Source of the DNA: Polytrichum commune
Taxonomy: Eukaryota; Streptophyta; Polytrichopsida; Polytrichales; Polytrichaceae
NCBI GenBank assembly: GCA_950295325.1
Contig: OX485805.1
Location: forward strand, 13,550,501 to 13,614,500
Length of the DNA stretch: 64,000 nt
Direction: 5' to 3'
Every line of letters begins with the position of its first letter. Within the stretch, counting starts at the first letter, position 1. The position numbers and the translations under genes are program-made. The notes beneath the pieces are model-generated. The model was not told the origin of the DNA and did no database searches. It saw only the letters and a program-made list of their open reading frames with translations. Below are positions 9,801 through 20,244 of the stretch, piece after piece.

Positions 9801-10939
9801 CAATCCTTCTTAGCATGGCCCGCCTGTCCACAAGACCAACAATGCAAGATCTTGTCCACCTCTGCCTCTGCCAACCCCGCAGCCGCAACTGGAACCTTCC
9901 GGGATTTGCTAGAATCCACTAGCATGGACACCAAGTCAGTGGCGTCGTGCTGACACAAGGCACGATCACACTGCTCAACAATGGTGAAAGCTTCCGCAAG
10001 TGTCGTTCGGCCACCATGATCCATGATGATCCTGGGTAAAGCTAAGTCAATGAGGCGTTTGTCAAGCTTTGACAAAAACACCTTTACCAACTGGCTCTCG
10101 GCGAAAACACCTCCAGATTCCCTAGCAAACCTCGCCAACCTCGTGTACATGGTACGAGGCGTGTCATCTTTCTCCCGTCGAAAGTCCTGGATACGCTGCA
10201 TTTGATCGCGGCGGAAGCCTCCATATTCCGCCTCCAAATGGAGTTGGAATTCTTGTAGAGGATCAAAACCCGGCGGAGCTCCTAAAGAAGCTAATGCCGC
10301 CTGGGTAGCCTGGGCATAACGTGACAGTGGAAGAATGGGGCTCGAGGTACTCGCCGTTGCGGGAGCTTGGCCCTGAGCCGTGGGATTGATAGGAAAAGCT
10401 CCCTCCACATCCACTTCGTATACTCCCTCCTGTACCTCCGTCTTAACCTCAGGGACGGCCATGAAACTGGAAGCTGCGCCTTCCTTCAATGCAGATACCA
10501 ACTCAACCCGAGTCTCCCAGTACCGCTCGACCTGGCGCAGTTCCATCCAATGAGTGTCCGTCCACTGCTCATAAGTTTGGAGAGCTTCATGCTCCAAATG
10601 TTGAGGCAAAAGCTCGAACGCATACCAATCGTTAAAATTGGTATTGCGTTGGCGTTTCTCTCGCATCCACGTACGAAACCGGATTTTCCAGTCTTGCAGA
10701 GAAATGGTCCCTGCTCGACCGGAAAACCGGTCCCGTATCCCTCCCCTAGTCTCCTCCTCCATATCGTCAAAGGTTCCCACCCACAGGACGTGAGACCGAG
10801 TGATAGTCCCCCACGCCGAAGTAGGCTGAAAAACCTCGTTGGGTGCTACCACTGGTTCCACGTCCGAGAGGTCCGAGGGATGACCTTCCGATGCTCCTGG
10901 GGACGGAGAACGATAATGTTGAGTACGAGTTGTAACCAT
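6857..10939 (-). CDS. Gag-protease-DNA (cytosine-5) methyltransferase polyprotein (ORF1 of gypsy element)
   Basis: 1360 residues from ATG 10939-10937 to TAG 6859-6857. Residues about 70-335 look like Gag. Two CCHC zinc knuckles lie at 367-380 and 418-431. An aspartic protease follows with DSGA at 719-722 and YDILVG at 794-799. Residues about 943-1260 form a complete C5 methyltransferase: motif I LVELFGGIGTG (945), VYVDN (970), motif IV GWPCQGHS with catalytic Cys1036, motif VI FENV (1078), motif VIII HRPRW (1118), an ERERAMGF segment (about 1217) and motif X LGQAMDLHTM (1243). GIGTGL, the LGPVDMVIAG approach to PCQ and the His-Arg-x-Arg motif VIII are closest to DNMT3, the de novo CG methylases. 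Motif order is not permuted, unlike plant DRM. All key residues are present, so activity is plausible but unproven. Pol follows in the same frame after one stop. Confidence 0.92.
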   Translation of the reverse strand: MVTTRTQHYRSPSPGASEGHPSDLSDVEPVVAPNEVFQPTSAWGTITRSHVLWVGTFDDMEEETRGGIRDRFSGRAGTISLQDWKIRFRTWMREKRQRNTNFNDWYAFELLPQHLEHEALQTYEQWTDTHWMELRQVERYWETRVELVSALKEGAASSFMAVPEVKTEVQEGVYEVDVEGAFPINPTAQGQAPATASTSSPILPLSRYAQATQAALASLGAPPGFDPLQEFQLHLEAEYGGFRRDQMQRIQDFRREKDDTPRTMYTRLARFARESGGVFAESQLVKVFLSKLDKRLIDLALPRIIMDHGGRTTLAEAFTIVEQCDRALCQHDATDLVSMLVDSSKSRKVPVAAAGLAEAEVDKILHCWSCGQAGHAKKDCPSKHRQAQNVTPPKRKPFVPAKGSTKGTGNQLPKQLKCSHCGRNNHAVENCFALHPEKRPSSDREKTLEAKIGAMEERFKSLASSGQILASPSSSAAQASSSTPDYYMFGASGEVVSSAAMTRAQTVSRATPSTTGESVDSLRARHNSPADQIGQARLPLSFGLADAAQSVSGRNSSLEASSPSTDVVHTLASKVLHTPLFTAMDWSSSDIQPAKVFYLAGRILEGKATPSSLTVAQATADLPTTEDPEEAAKRRARLAKEAIASFDAHTLDGQEPTTSYHSPASAGAAYLSDVAARPARERQGIRPGVVRMVNDTGILVVSRTGSNVTQVSPRCVMMDSGAQPVMIGKRLAQELGLTAEDLAPCPFTIVTSIGHVERATGYTREPLQLSFRVKPGDSPAPLLLRCAVTDATNYDILVGQQALYPLGFGLDNWTEEVWIRPGWSVGDGRRELIPVAFAAAATIAPLSMVFGCGAMVDTLPYGSALLDESLAFMGSTDDPRDMAPKGALVRHPKDPLPPWRDSAELFRRCENIVHSLTPRTPVIPGVLSALAHPILWQPPDAGITLVELFGGIGTGLAAVLEAGLTVRRYVYVDNSQVSTRVARHHLHQLMVLYPQQLPPTAIRGCFSRLPRDVTLISEADLRHLGPVDMVIAGWPCQGHSRAGVGGGLEDTRSSLFWDLIRLMQWWYSHQFSPPAYIFENVPMFGDSRAKVVEGDHYVRQHLGDPIFVDAASIGSYAHRPRWIWTNLTPSSTLAAAFSAVPPPFDQKVDNILDPNRTSLPVVRDDLPPLALVNKVGAPRRAFPTFMTFPQSFAFRDQGPGMVWDAHTKTHTEPLADERERAMGFRTGTTAAPGLSEGQRRFVLGQAMDLHTMVWTVGLCLSWQRHCGDQWLPLGAENSGQGAQRSTSIEEGIHAMVGEAEQTSQFEQHVMEELRAQHFYTASASSPLVVASSSHIGGDEEMPDSSASTETGGMVNAPSSH
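7160..8113 (-). other. DNMT3-like C5 methyltransferase domain (within ORF1)
   Basis: Domain footprint inside the Gag-protease ORF. The catalytic cysteine codon is TGC at 7834-7832 in the Pro-Cys-Gln motif. The domain follows the protease with a linker of about 140 residues and precedes a tail of about 100 residues that is probably disordered. No stop or frameshift interrupts it. Known retrotransposon DNMTs from other lineages were reported to methylate CG de novo; whether this one does is inference. Confidence 0.9.
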
Positions 10940-11638
10940 AAACCCACAATGGGATGGTCACCGAATCAACAACCCAAATGAATTAGTATCCAAGTACAAA
11001 GAGAAAAAGGGTCAAAGGCAACCTGCACCTGCAACCACCACCAAAACTTATGGTCTGCTGGTCATTAACCCAGCCTCACCACAAGTGAAAACAAGCACCG
11101 CCCACTTGGTGCACAAACAAAGGTCCCGTCGGTCATTAATCCGACCTCACCTCCACAGTACCCTATCACAATCTAGGACTACACAAAATGGGGCAGTGCT
11201 AGAACACTCCAACACTACAGCCCGCCACAGGGGAAGGTACCAAAACAAAATACAAGGAACAATGCAAAAACAGCACTGGATCCTCTTCCCCAAAACAACA
11301 CTTAAACAAAAATTGAAAGCGACCGCGACCAACCGGCACCCGCCTGCGGTTGGTGGTCAAAATGTGGAGCCCCTGTTGCTTAAGAAAAGAAATTGCACAA
11401 GCACATCTCTCATTTAGTACTACAACATGAAATCCTCTCCTCCCTGAAGTCCCTAGAATATGTGTTTCTTAACACAATATGCTCTACCCCTCGAGAATCC
11501 CTCAACAATCTATTCCTAAATAAATTATAATAGTGGGAAAGCCCTAAACAAGCTTGAACAACCCTCTTGCTATCCACTATGACACAAGAAAAGCTAAGTT
11601 AAGCTAAATTAAATTAAACTAAACTAAGCTCGCCACAA
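10940..11638 (-). other. Untranslated leader of the DNMT retrotransposon
   Basis: About 700 bases between the proposed 5' LTR and the first ATG. No convincing ORF. It holds two related segments (around 11060 and 11131 on the plus strand) sharing GGTCATTAA followed by CCTCACC, possibly a structured packaging region. The function is not shown by the sequence. Confidence 0.5.
11620..11635 (-). other. Candidate primer binding site of the DNMT retrotransposon
   Basis: On the minus strand TGGCGAGC begins three bases inside the proposed 5' LTR end; TGG is the complement of a tRNA CCA tail. I could not identify a matching tRNA, so this is tentative. Confidence 0.3.
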
Positions 11639-12827
11639 TGTCATATTTAAACTATGCTTGGGAAGGACCGAAAACTAATTTAAAATGAACCGGTTGGCTT
11701 TTACAATTAACCGGTTGTAGTTCAAGTTTGCTAGAAAACTACATATCTTTTTAGCGGAATTTGTATAATATATCTCAATTTAATAACCGGAACTCGGAGA
11801 ATGTCAACAAGTAAGCGGTTGGACTTACAAACATTAGGGTCTCAATCGGTTAATGCCCAAAAATGTCCCGACTTCCTGGCTGCCTCCCTTGCAACCAGGT
11901 TCTCAACCAGTTATGCCCAAAAATACTCCCGTTTTCCTGGCTGCCGTCCTTGCAGCCAGGACATCAACCGCTTGTGCCCAAAAAGACTCCCCGATACCCG
12001 GACTCCCCAACAGTGTCCCCGATACCCGGACGGCCGGGCAGCAGGTCGGTCAGCGGAACGGGTAGCGGCCGCCGCTAGCCGCTAGTTGGACGCCGATTGA
12101 CGCCGCACCAGAGCAGAAGGGCAGCCAGGAGCTCCAACTCTTGGCCGCTCTTCTTCTTCTCTTAAATTTTTGTTTTTTTTTTTTTTTGTTTTTGTTAAAA
12201 ATTTGATCCCTTTGGAGGATGAAGAATGCTCCTACACCTTCCACTTCACAAATTCACGCTTGTGGGCAACTCATAACAAAGAATTCCGTGTAGTATTTAG
12301 AGATTTTCTCACCACAATTCACCTTGAAGTGACATTCACAAGCAAGCATTCTTCATGTTGCTTCGCAAATCCGCGTGTTCTCGCTCCAGAACTTCACAAC
12401 TTGTTCGTCACTCCTTGTCTTCACGCCCTCCTTTCCGCGTTACATCTCAAGAATGAAGAAGAAAACATCAAAGATGAAGCATTCTTGCCAAGTGAGAAGG
12501 AAGAGAGTAGAACACTCATAATAGCTCTAAATCTCTCTTCAAATGCACACAATTAGTCAAGCTATCTCTCACTTCACCAAGGGAGAATCCAAGAGTGTAA
12601 GTAGGGGAAGAAGAACTCAAGATTTATTGCAAAATCATGCAATCTACACCTCACACAAGCTCTCTCCACACACTAACTCACAAGACTTGACTTGGCAAGA
12701 ATGCCAAGCCAAGGAGGAGGCTCCTCACTTAGGAGCCTTCCTCTCCACATCTAGATTCATCCATCCAAATCTAGATGGATGAAACCCAACGGATATGGTG
12801 CGGCTTTCGACGCCGCATACCGTGACA
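11639..12827 (-). repeat. 5' LTR of the DNMT retrotransposon
   Basis: Bounded by TGTCA at 11639-11643 and TGACA at 12823-12827, giving five-base inverted ends. Positions 12494-12827 match 2984-3317 almost perfectly, which anchors this end. Diverged relatives lie at about 13440-14101 and 51655-52198. The inner boundary at 11639 is inferred from the terminal motif and a following TGG, not from a second full LTR copy. Confidence 0.6.
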
Positions 12828-13079
12828 GGGTAGTGACAATGGGAGGTTGAATAGCGTGGTAGTTAGCGTAGATGTGAGTGCCTATGACCACAAGGTGTGG
12901 AGTGTTCTTAAACACTGATTACCTTGTGGCATTTGAATAAAGAAGTGGGTGTTTTATGTTAAAAGACTATTGGAGTGACTGTAGCCCACTGGTGGGTTCT
13001 AGCAATATAGACGAATACATGTTGGCCTTGGGCTCTCACCCGGACTACGACGCATAAGGGTGGGGGTTTACGATCTTAT

Positions 13080-13435
13080 GCCTGTTTGAACCTTGGCAGT
13101 CCTGGGAATCACTCCCAGGCACTGCTGTACCAGGGCGCTGTCCCGGGACAGCGCCCCATTCAAATTGGCATAACTCCTAGCTCACACCTCCGATTGAGGT
13201 GATCTTGAGCATTCTAGAATCACCACGCCATGAGCTACGCATAGCTGATGGCCTCACCCTTGTGCCTCCTAGTCTCCGTGGGTGGGAGACGTTCCCAATG
13301 CCCGGGGCCCTCACCCGCACTAGGATCACTTGGGCCCTCTCACCAACGGCGCCACAAGTCCCGGGTGTCACTCCGGGGTCCCCCTTGTGCCCATGGTGTT
13401 TCGGGCACTCCTCATGGAGAGGTGCGCGACAGACT
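13080..13435 (+). repeat. GC-rich dispersed repeat with an 18-bp perfect palindrome (copy 1)
   Basis: About 355 bases, recurring in inverted orientation at about 60579-60946 with good but imperfect identity. Contains the palindrome CGCTGTCCCGGGACAGCG (13137-13154). Much more GC-rich than its surroundings. Abuts a diverged LTR of the DNMT family, so it may be part of a variant LTR or a separate small repeat. No long ORF looks real. Confidence 0.75.
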
Positions 13436-13439
13436 CTTG

Positions 13440-14101
13440 ATTTTTTTTTGAATTTTTTTTTTGAATGAATGAATGAATTGCGTTTGAATGCAAACAAGAA
13501 TAGTTCCTCACAGCTCAATGCCACGAATTCAAGCTTGCAGGGAATCAATTGACATAAAATTCCGTGGAAAATTCAACACCTTATTACCACAATTCACCTT
13601 GAAGTGACATTCACAAACAAACATTCTTCATGTTGCTTCGCAAATCCGCGGTGTTCTCGCTCCGGAACTTCACAACTTCGTGACTCATTGTCTTCACGCC
13701 CTCCCTTGCGTGTTACATCTCAAGAATGAAGAAGAAAACATAAAAAATGAAGCATTCTTGTCAAGTGAGAAGGAAGAGAGTCAAACATTCATAAGAGCTC
13801 TAATCTCTCTTCAAATGCACACAATGAGTCAAGCTATCTCTCAGTCCACCACGGGAGAATCCAAGAGTGTAAAGAAAGGGGAGAATAACTCAAGATTTAT
13901 TGCAAACACATGCAATCTTCACCTCATACAAGCTCTCTCCACACACTCACTCACAAGACTTGACTTGGCAAGAATGCAAAGCCAAGGAGGAGGTTCTTCA
14001 CTTAGGAGCCTTCCTCTCCACAAATAAGATTCATCCATTCAAATCTAGATGAATGAAACCCAACGGATAAGGTGCGGCCGTCGACGCCGCATACCATGAC
14101 A
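13440..14101 (-). repeat. Diverged LTR of the DNMT-retrotransposon family (probable solo or truncated)
   Basis: Ends ATGACA at 14101, matching the LTR terminus at 12827, and aligns over most of 12312-12827 with many substitutions. No internal retrotransposon sequence adjoins it. Its divergence shows the family has been active for a long time. Confidence 0.75.
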
Positions 14102-15943
14102 CCACCAAAAACTCCACTAGAGTGTTGGACAACTCTATAGATAAAATGGCTCAAGATTACATACACTCCAGTACATTCACCTTGGGGCAATTCGCTTACT
14201 TACAATTCATACAATTGATTTCATAGAATTGTATCATACTTATGAAATTACAAGACATAAATTGTGTTTCGTCAAAAAATGAAAAAAGATGGCAATGTTT
14301 TAGTATCATAAAAAGTTTCTCCCTTCTATACCATTGCCTCCAAACTTATATTTATATCAAAAACCATGTGTTGGGTTTGAAGAGATATATCTCTTTCTAT
14401 CAGACTATGGTCTCCTTAAATCTTCCTTTTCTAAATCTCCGGCCATAGTCAGACAATTCACATGTCTTTTAGTTCTTTTGCTTTGTAATAGACCTATTTA
14501 CACTATTCTACCATATACGGTTCAAAATTCATCCAAAATAAAATAAATGACACATGGTATCAATAATCAACATTAATTATAGTAGATCAAAGAATCTGCT
14601 TGTGGGTAATAAAATTTTAATACCAATCATATATCAATTTTTGATGGGTAAGTCAAGGTGAGAGAATCTTTGTATATCCACGTTACTATTTGGGTCAATA
14701 TCATTCTAGATTAATTTGATACTAGAACAATTTGCTAAGTAACCTTACCTTGAAGCTTGGTAAAACATAATCCACATATGGCAAAACGAACTCCCACTCA
14801 TGTCGGTGCAAAAAGCACAAACATTTATTTTATTTACTTACTATTTTCCTTATTTGAGCATAATCATCCTCAACCAATGAGGAGTTTTGAAATTCACTCT
14901 AAGGAGGTAGGTGAATAACGCAAGATGAAGGGTTGGTGGGTAAATCTACTTGTAAATCATGTTACATGCCTTCATGAAATTAATTGCATGGTAGAGGTAA
15001 TTTAATCAGATTCTAGGGTGCACACAATTTTGGAAGATGAGCGACCACTTAATGTTGTTAACCGCCACAAATCAACCACAAATCAACCTCAAAGGAGGTA
15101 TTCCATTATCAGAGGTGTTGGATTAAGACACATCTAACTTATACGATTTATAACAAATCCACAGGGTTCCAACATGTCCTTCATACATCAAGGTCAGTCA
15201 AAAGTGACATGCCAGTCAGATGCTCAAGATAGTAATGTTCACTTAGTTTATAACACCTAACACCTAACAGGACTTGAAGGGTGAAGCGATCTCTAAGATT
15301 TGTAATATATAATAGTTTCAAAGTTTTCTTTGAGAACTCGATACCTAGTTGTTGACCACCATAATCCACATACAACACAGTAGTTTCACCATGGTGACAG
15401 GGTCATGTGAACTCTGATGGGTGAGAGAAAGTCCAGCACTTTCCAAAAGTTCACAATCCACAGCATGCTGCAGAGGTAATTGTAAAACGAAACAACAGCT
15501 CCTCAAAATACCATATTGGAGTCATTTTTGTTCCAAGGTGGTTTGAAATACAAAATCGCATCGGCATGCAGGGCGCCTTTGGTTACATATTATTCTTTCC
15601 TCAGGTCAACAATGAGCCTGGGAGAAGGGTTTAACGAAGGAGTGGGTTGTAACCGTGAAAATGAAAAGCCCTATATACAAAATAAATTCTGCACAGATCA
15701 CGGAAATCTTCATACCCTGCTTGATACCCTGAAGATGTCTATTTGAATGAATCTAGGTGCAAGAGGTTTGCAACACTACAAGGTGCAGTTCTATAGCCTA
15801 GATAGTACCAGATGATCCCAAGATGGTAGAAAGATAGTCAATTCCCTGAAATGAGTTGTGGATAGTTTAAATGAAAATCTGTCAAGCTAATTCTAAAACT
15901 AAAGGTAATACAAGAGCCCATCTTAGCTGTACAAGAGATGCAA
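14102..15943. other. Intergenic, no gene recognised
   Basis: AT-rich, no domain-bearing ORF. The right part probably holds the 3' UTR of the F-box/kelch gene. Confidence 0.5.
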
Positions 15944-18002
15944 TCAAAGAGCCAAGACTTGACAAGCACCTCGAGGTAATGGATCAGCAAACTGAATTTT
16001 CCCAGTTATGTCCTCATAAAATCGCAACATAGCCGATGATTTAACAGAATCTGTCTTGGAATCATTCACCTCTACTATAGCAACAGCTGCCCGGCTTGTC
16101 CCGACCCGTGGTAGCAAACCTGTGCCAACTATACAAAGCCTTCCACCCAAGCTTACCAGCTCTGGGCCCCAGGCCAAAACAGGTGCAGAATCCTCCAGAA
16201 CTCCTGTAATGGTTTCCCAGCAGTCTTTCTTTACATTATAAACAGAGATTTCATTCTTGCCTTCAAGGGAATGCGAGTCGCCAACTGCATACAGTTTTCC
16301 ATTCATGGCAGCAGTTTTTGACTGCCAACCTGTTCCCAATTGTCAACCTGTTAGAGTATCCTGCAAACTAACATCTCAGAACAATTTTGACGATTGCATT
16401 CACAAACCTATGGACAGTATCAATGTCCATGGCTGTACCCAGAAGACTCCACACTCAGTCATAAAAGTCTACAGATACACACATCTACAGTACAAGCTTG
16501 TGAAGCGTTGAAATGTATGATGGTGGCCAGTTTTGGGACCCATAATGGAGATGTTTTCTGGATGCTGATTTGTTAGTGGAGGCCCACAGGCCTGAACCGG
16601 TCACCCAGTATGAATACCCAAACTTAAACAGGAAACACTGCGTCTGAATTTCCTGATCAAACCAGAATAAGGTGGCACCACAGAAAAAAGAGGTGCCAGT
16701 AATCCCAATGAAGGCTATTGTCTTGTCACTTATACAACATACTCATTATGGTCATTTGTACTGTTGAATGTATGCAGCTTTCTATGGTTAATGCCGTAGA
16801 CAAACCAGTGCAAGTCACTTGAGATATGATTCTTGGGATTGAAATCACCTGTATTGAGGCCGTGAGCCATGTAGACCCACTCATCCATTTTAGGATCATA
16901 GACAAGTCCAACCAGATTCTCGCTTGAAGAATTCACAACATAAAACTTATTATCAAGTACAGCAGAGTCATAAAGCTCCATAGATATTTTCATTGAGGAA
17001 ATGAGGCTCCATTGGTTCTTTTCAGGGTTATATGCCTCCGCAGTTGGCCCTGCATCCTGGTCACGTTCTGTGAACCCGCCAACTACATACAGCTGGTCGT
17101 TGATAACACCTGCTCACACAGATGTAACAAAAGGGCTTGAGAACAGTGCTCCTCTTCGTGTTGCACACGTCCAAGTCTGTTCAGATTTCTCAGCTTCATA
17201 CAACAAAACCAAAAATCCCATATGAATGCCTACTGCACATGGAGAACCTGAAGACAGTAGCTCTATTTGTCACAAATGAGTTCTATAAATTCTACATATC
17301 AGAATCCATGCCAACCTGCCATTCTGGTGCAAGAAAATAAAAGGTCCTCTACCTGCCATGCATTTGGCACGTGGGATGTTCAAAGGGGCTGCCTGTTTCC
17401 AGCAATAAAGTTGCATATCAAAATATGATACAAAGTTGCAGGCATTGCCATTGTGCAACTGTCCTCCCACTACAAAGAGCTTTCCATCCACCACTGCAGA
17501 TGCGGAGTTGCCAGCAGTGCGTTGTTCATTGGGTAAGGGGGGCAGCGCAAACCAACGATTCGATAGTGGATCATACCCATGCCACACATTGGCCCTTGCC
17601 AGATCCTAGGGAGGTACAATACGTTGAAGGTTAGCCTAGAATTGATAAAATGATATTCCATATGTCTACCACTTCCAAGTAAAGTTCATGCAGATCTCAC
17701 ATTCAATACAAGGTTGTATTTAGAAACAATGAGATAGGATTCACCTGAGTCCAAAGAAAAAGCCATTCTTCTGTCACACAGAGTTCTTGCCGGATGTCAT
17801 ACAGAACACGAGTTTGTAAAAGTCTGCGCCAGCTGCGGCAAACTGCACTGAGCACTGCGTGCTGAGCACGGGGTACACGTGCCAGGCAGAGTAGAGCAAG
17901 CTCATCTGGAAGTGCAGGGATGAGATCTTTGCATGGTTCTTCCTTACTTTTGCATTGCTCTTCCTTGCCTCTACGCCTTCTTGACCCAGTCTCTGTTGGC
18001 AT
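15944..18002 (-). CDS. F-box/kelch-repeat protein (four coding exons)
   Basis: Splicing exons 18002-17745, 17605-17353, 17109-16849 and 16329-15944 (all GT-AG) gives one frame of 385 codons. Residues about 25-60 form an F-box (IPALPDELALLCLARVPR), expected to bind SKP1 in an SCF ubiquitin ligase. The rest holds kelch repeats (VVDGKLFVVGG, GVINDQLYVVGG, MNGKLYAVGDSH), a beta-propeller for substrate capture. The TEEWLFLWTQ segment after the F-box is typical of plant F-box/kelch proteins. The substrate is unknown. A more upstream in-frame ATG at 18086 would add 28 residues. A 5' UTR exon probably ends at 18883 (AGGTAAG donor). The gene diverges from the neighbouring plus-strand gene. Confidence 0.85.
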
Positions 18003-18254
18003 TTTTACCTTCGATGCACATAACATACAATCAGCATAGCCATGGCTGCACACAAGAGATATCTGCTTGTAGACGAGATTATCCAATTGCCCCTAAACCT
18101 TGTAAGCTTATGGAAGTAGCACTTGGCGGCGCATTTTTACCTTGGATGCACAAAACACACAATCGGCATAGGCATCACTGCACGCAAGAGATATCTTTTA
18201 GATAGACATGATTATCCAATTGCCCTTACGCCTTATAAGCTTATGGAAGTAGCA
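18001..18254. repeat. Tandem duplication (about 125 bp) upstream of the kelch start codon
   Basis: 18001-18125 and 18130-18254 share TTTTTACCTTSGATGCACA at the left and AAGCTTATGGAAGTAGCA at the right, with scattered differences between. Both copies contain a donor-like AAGGTAAAAATG on the minus strand, so the duplication may have altered 5' splicing or the start of translation. Confidence 0.8.
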
Positions 18255-19010
18255 ATTGGCGGCGGATCCAGCATGGTTATCTAGAGGATTTCCTGTGTCT
18301 GGAAAAAAAGCGCTACATCGATCCTCTCTTTTGTGACGTAGATGAACTCAATTGAGAAATATAAGGTTGCCAATTAAGGAGAGACACACAACATAGTTCA
18401 ACTGGTCGTTTTGATGACCCCGACATTAATCTAATACCAACCAATTACGAAAATGTTACTGCTCTTAAGACATGACTTCTTCCAGCATAAAACCCTGAAG
18501 CCAGACAAAGAAAACATGTAATCGCAGTAAAGGTGACGTATGTTTCAGCCATCCACCCTCGCATCCGTGACATTCAGAAGCTACTTTCGTCTACTGACCA
18601 CAGCAGAGAACATTAAAGTGAGGTAATTAACTACAGTACGAAAAGAAGGAACGCACAACCGGAAATTCAACAATTCCTTGCTTAACACTCTGAACTGCCA
18701 ATTTGGGAAGCACCGAACCTTCCCGAGATTGAAATTCAGGAGGCGGTTGCACAACAACTACCAATTACGCATTGCACAAAAGAGATCAAGCCTAATTCCA
18801 AGCTCCACAACCTCCAAACCCTAACCTACACCTAGAAACAGAGGAAATTTTCTTAGAGAGAAAGAAGAAGCGGATCGCTTACCTGATGATGAGAATCTGG
18901 GAAGCACTGTAAGAGAACATCGACAATTACACGAACAAGAATCACCGCATCGGCAAACGGAAGGCCGCAGCCGAGCACAGACGTGACAGACTCTGGAATA
19001 AGAGACAGAC

Positions 19011-19200
19011 ATAACGTGGAAGCTTTGACAGGGAGAAACGAACGATCTAAATTATCGTCATACGACGTTGAGTATCAAATAATAGTCGCACTCATCAGAT
19101 CTCCGTTCTCGTTCGTCCACCTACCCGCGCGAAACGACAGTTCGTCCAACGATCGTTTGGATTTCGTTGACTGTAGCCAACGGTAGCACGATTCCTCTCC
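19011..19200. promoter_or_regulatory. Probable bidirectional promoter between host genes
   Basis: The kelch gene's 5' UTR exon (ending at 18883) and the leader of the plus-strand gene point away from this short GC-richer stretch. No clear TATA element is seen. Assigned from gene arrangement only. Confidence 0.4.
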
Positions 19201-20244
19201 CTCCACGCTTTCGGATTCTGGATGCACACCCTTCCAATTTCCTTCACTTTGCGGAGCCTTTCTTGCATGTACGGACACCGCTTTCGCCGTATTTTCCTTA
19301 CCAGTTCATGGAGCTCAAATTGCCCAGTCTTTTGGGACAATGCTTGCAAAATATGGTTAATTCTGGGGTGGAAACTTCCCTTTCTTGCTTAACGTTCAGG
19401 AGTTTGAAAGTTCGCACCGATTTCTTCCTCTGCTAGGCATTATCAGCTCGTTTCGAGTGTCAGAGCTCCAGGGTGTCTTCTGGTCTGCTCCGACCGTCGT
19501 CTTTCCGTGTTGGGATGTTGGCGTGGAGATTGTCCTCTGTTTTCTTTCCTCAGAAGGATTTCGGTCGAGCTTGATAAAGGTCTTCCCGCTTCACGAAGGC
19601 TGTTGCGGACTTGTCACGCGCTCACGAAATTAACAGCCAGCTCTGGTATGATTGAGTTTCAGAATTTGATTTGCTGTACAAGAAGCATAGTTTGGTCTAG
19701 GAAGGTACTGTACCAACGGTTGCGAGTCCTATACAAAATTAGGCACTACTGTATCTGGTTACGGTCCCTAGTCTATTTCCACATTATTCTGATCTTGAAA
19801 ATTTGTGTGAATATTGTCTGTGAGTTCAAATTTGTTCCGGTAGACCGCGTATCCCGTAGCTGTTTCGAATTTCAGAGTCGCCCTCGTGATAGCACTCACG
19901 AAACTGAGGTTCCTTGAATGCTGAAAGTGCGTAGAGATCTTCTTGAGCATTCTCAAAGCTAGTGATGCAGTTCTCTTGTGCTTCTTATTAAATTCCTGAA
20001 TACTTTGAGAATTTGGATATAGCAACTGCTCGGTGCTTGACCTTCATTCCCTCGTTGAATGTTGTTTCTGGAATTCCGCGGTCTTACATTTCAGTACATG
20101 TCTGTTCACCAATATGCACAAGGGTTGGTGATAACAGGAAAGCATATGAATTGAAGCTCTTATTCACATCATCTTTCTTTCTTACCATGACCTGCTCATG
20201 TTTTATGCATACGCAGGAGCAAGGGGAAAGAGCTCTGACAAACT

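Larger units (their letters stand above)
2878..12827 (-). mobile_element. Ty3/gypsy LTR retrotransposon carrying a DNMT3-like methyltransferase and a PHD finger
   Basis: Read on the minus strand the order is 5' LTR (12827-11639), leader, Gag-protease-DNA methyltransferase ORF, in-frame TAG, RT-RNase H-integrase-PHD ORF, polypurine tract (3436-3426), rearranged 3' end. RT-RH-IN order places it in Ty3/gypsy. The first 334 bases of the LTR recur at 2984-3317 with only two differences noticed, so the insertion is young, and both ORFs are open. The outer flanks share GGGT (2874-2877 and 12828-12831), possibly a 4-bp duplication. The left end is unusual because the LTR fragment lies between two 106-bp repeats. 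Capture of DNA methyltransferases by retrotransposons is established for charophyte algae and dinoflagellates; whether this belongs to the charophyte lineage is not shown here. Confidence 0.85.

Noticed and set aside
14242-14546. Two overlapping plus-strand ORFs of about 70 codons
   Set aside because: AT-rich, hydrophobic by composition, no domain, no splice context.
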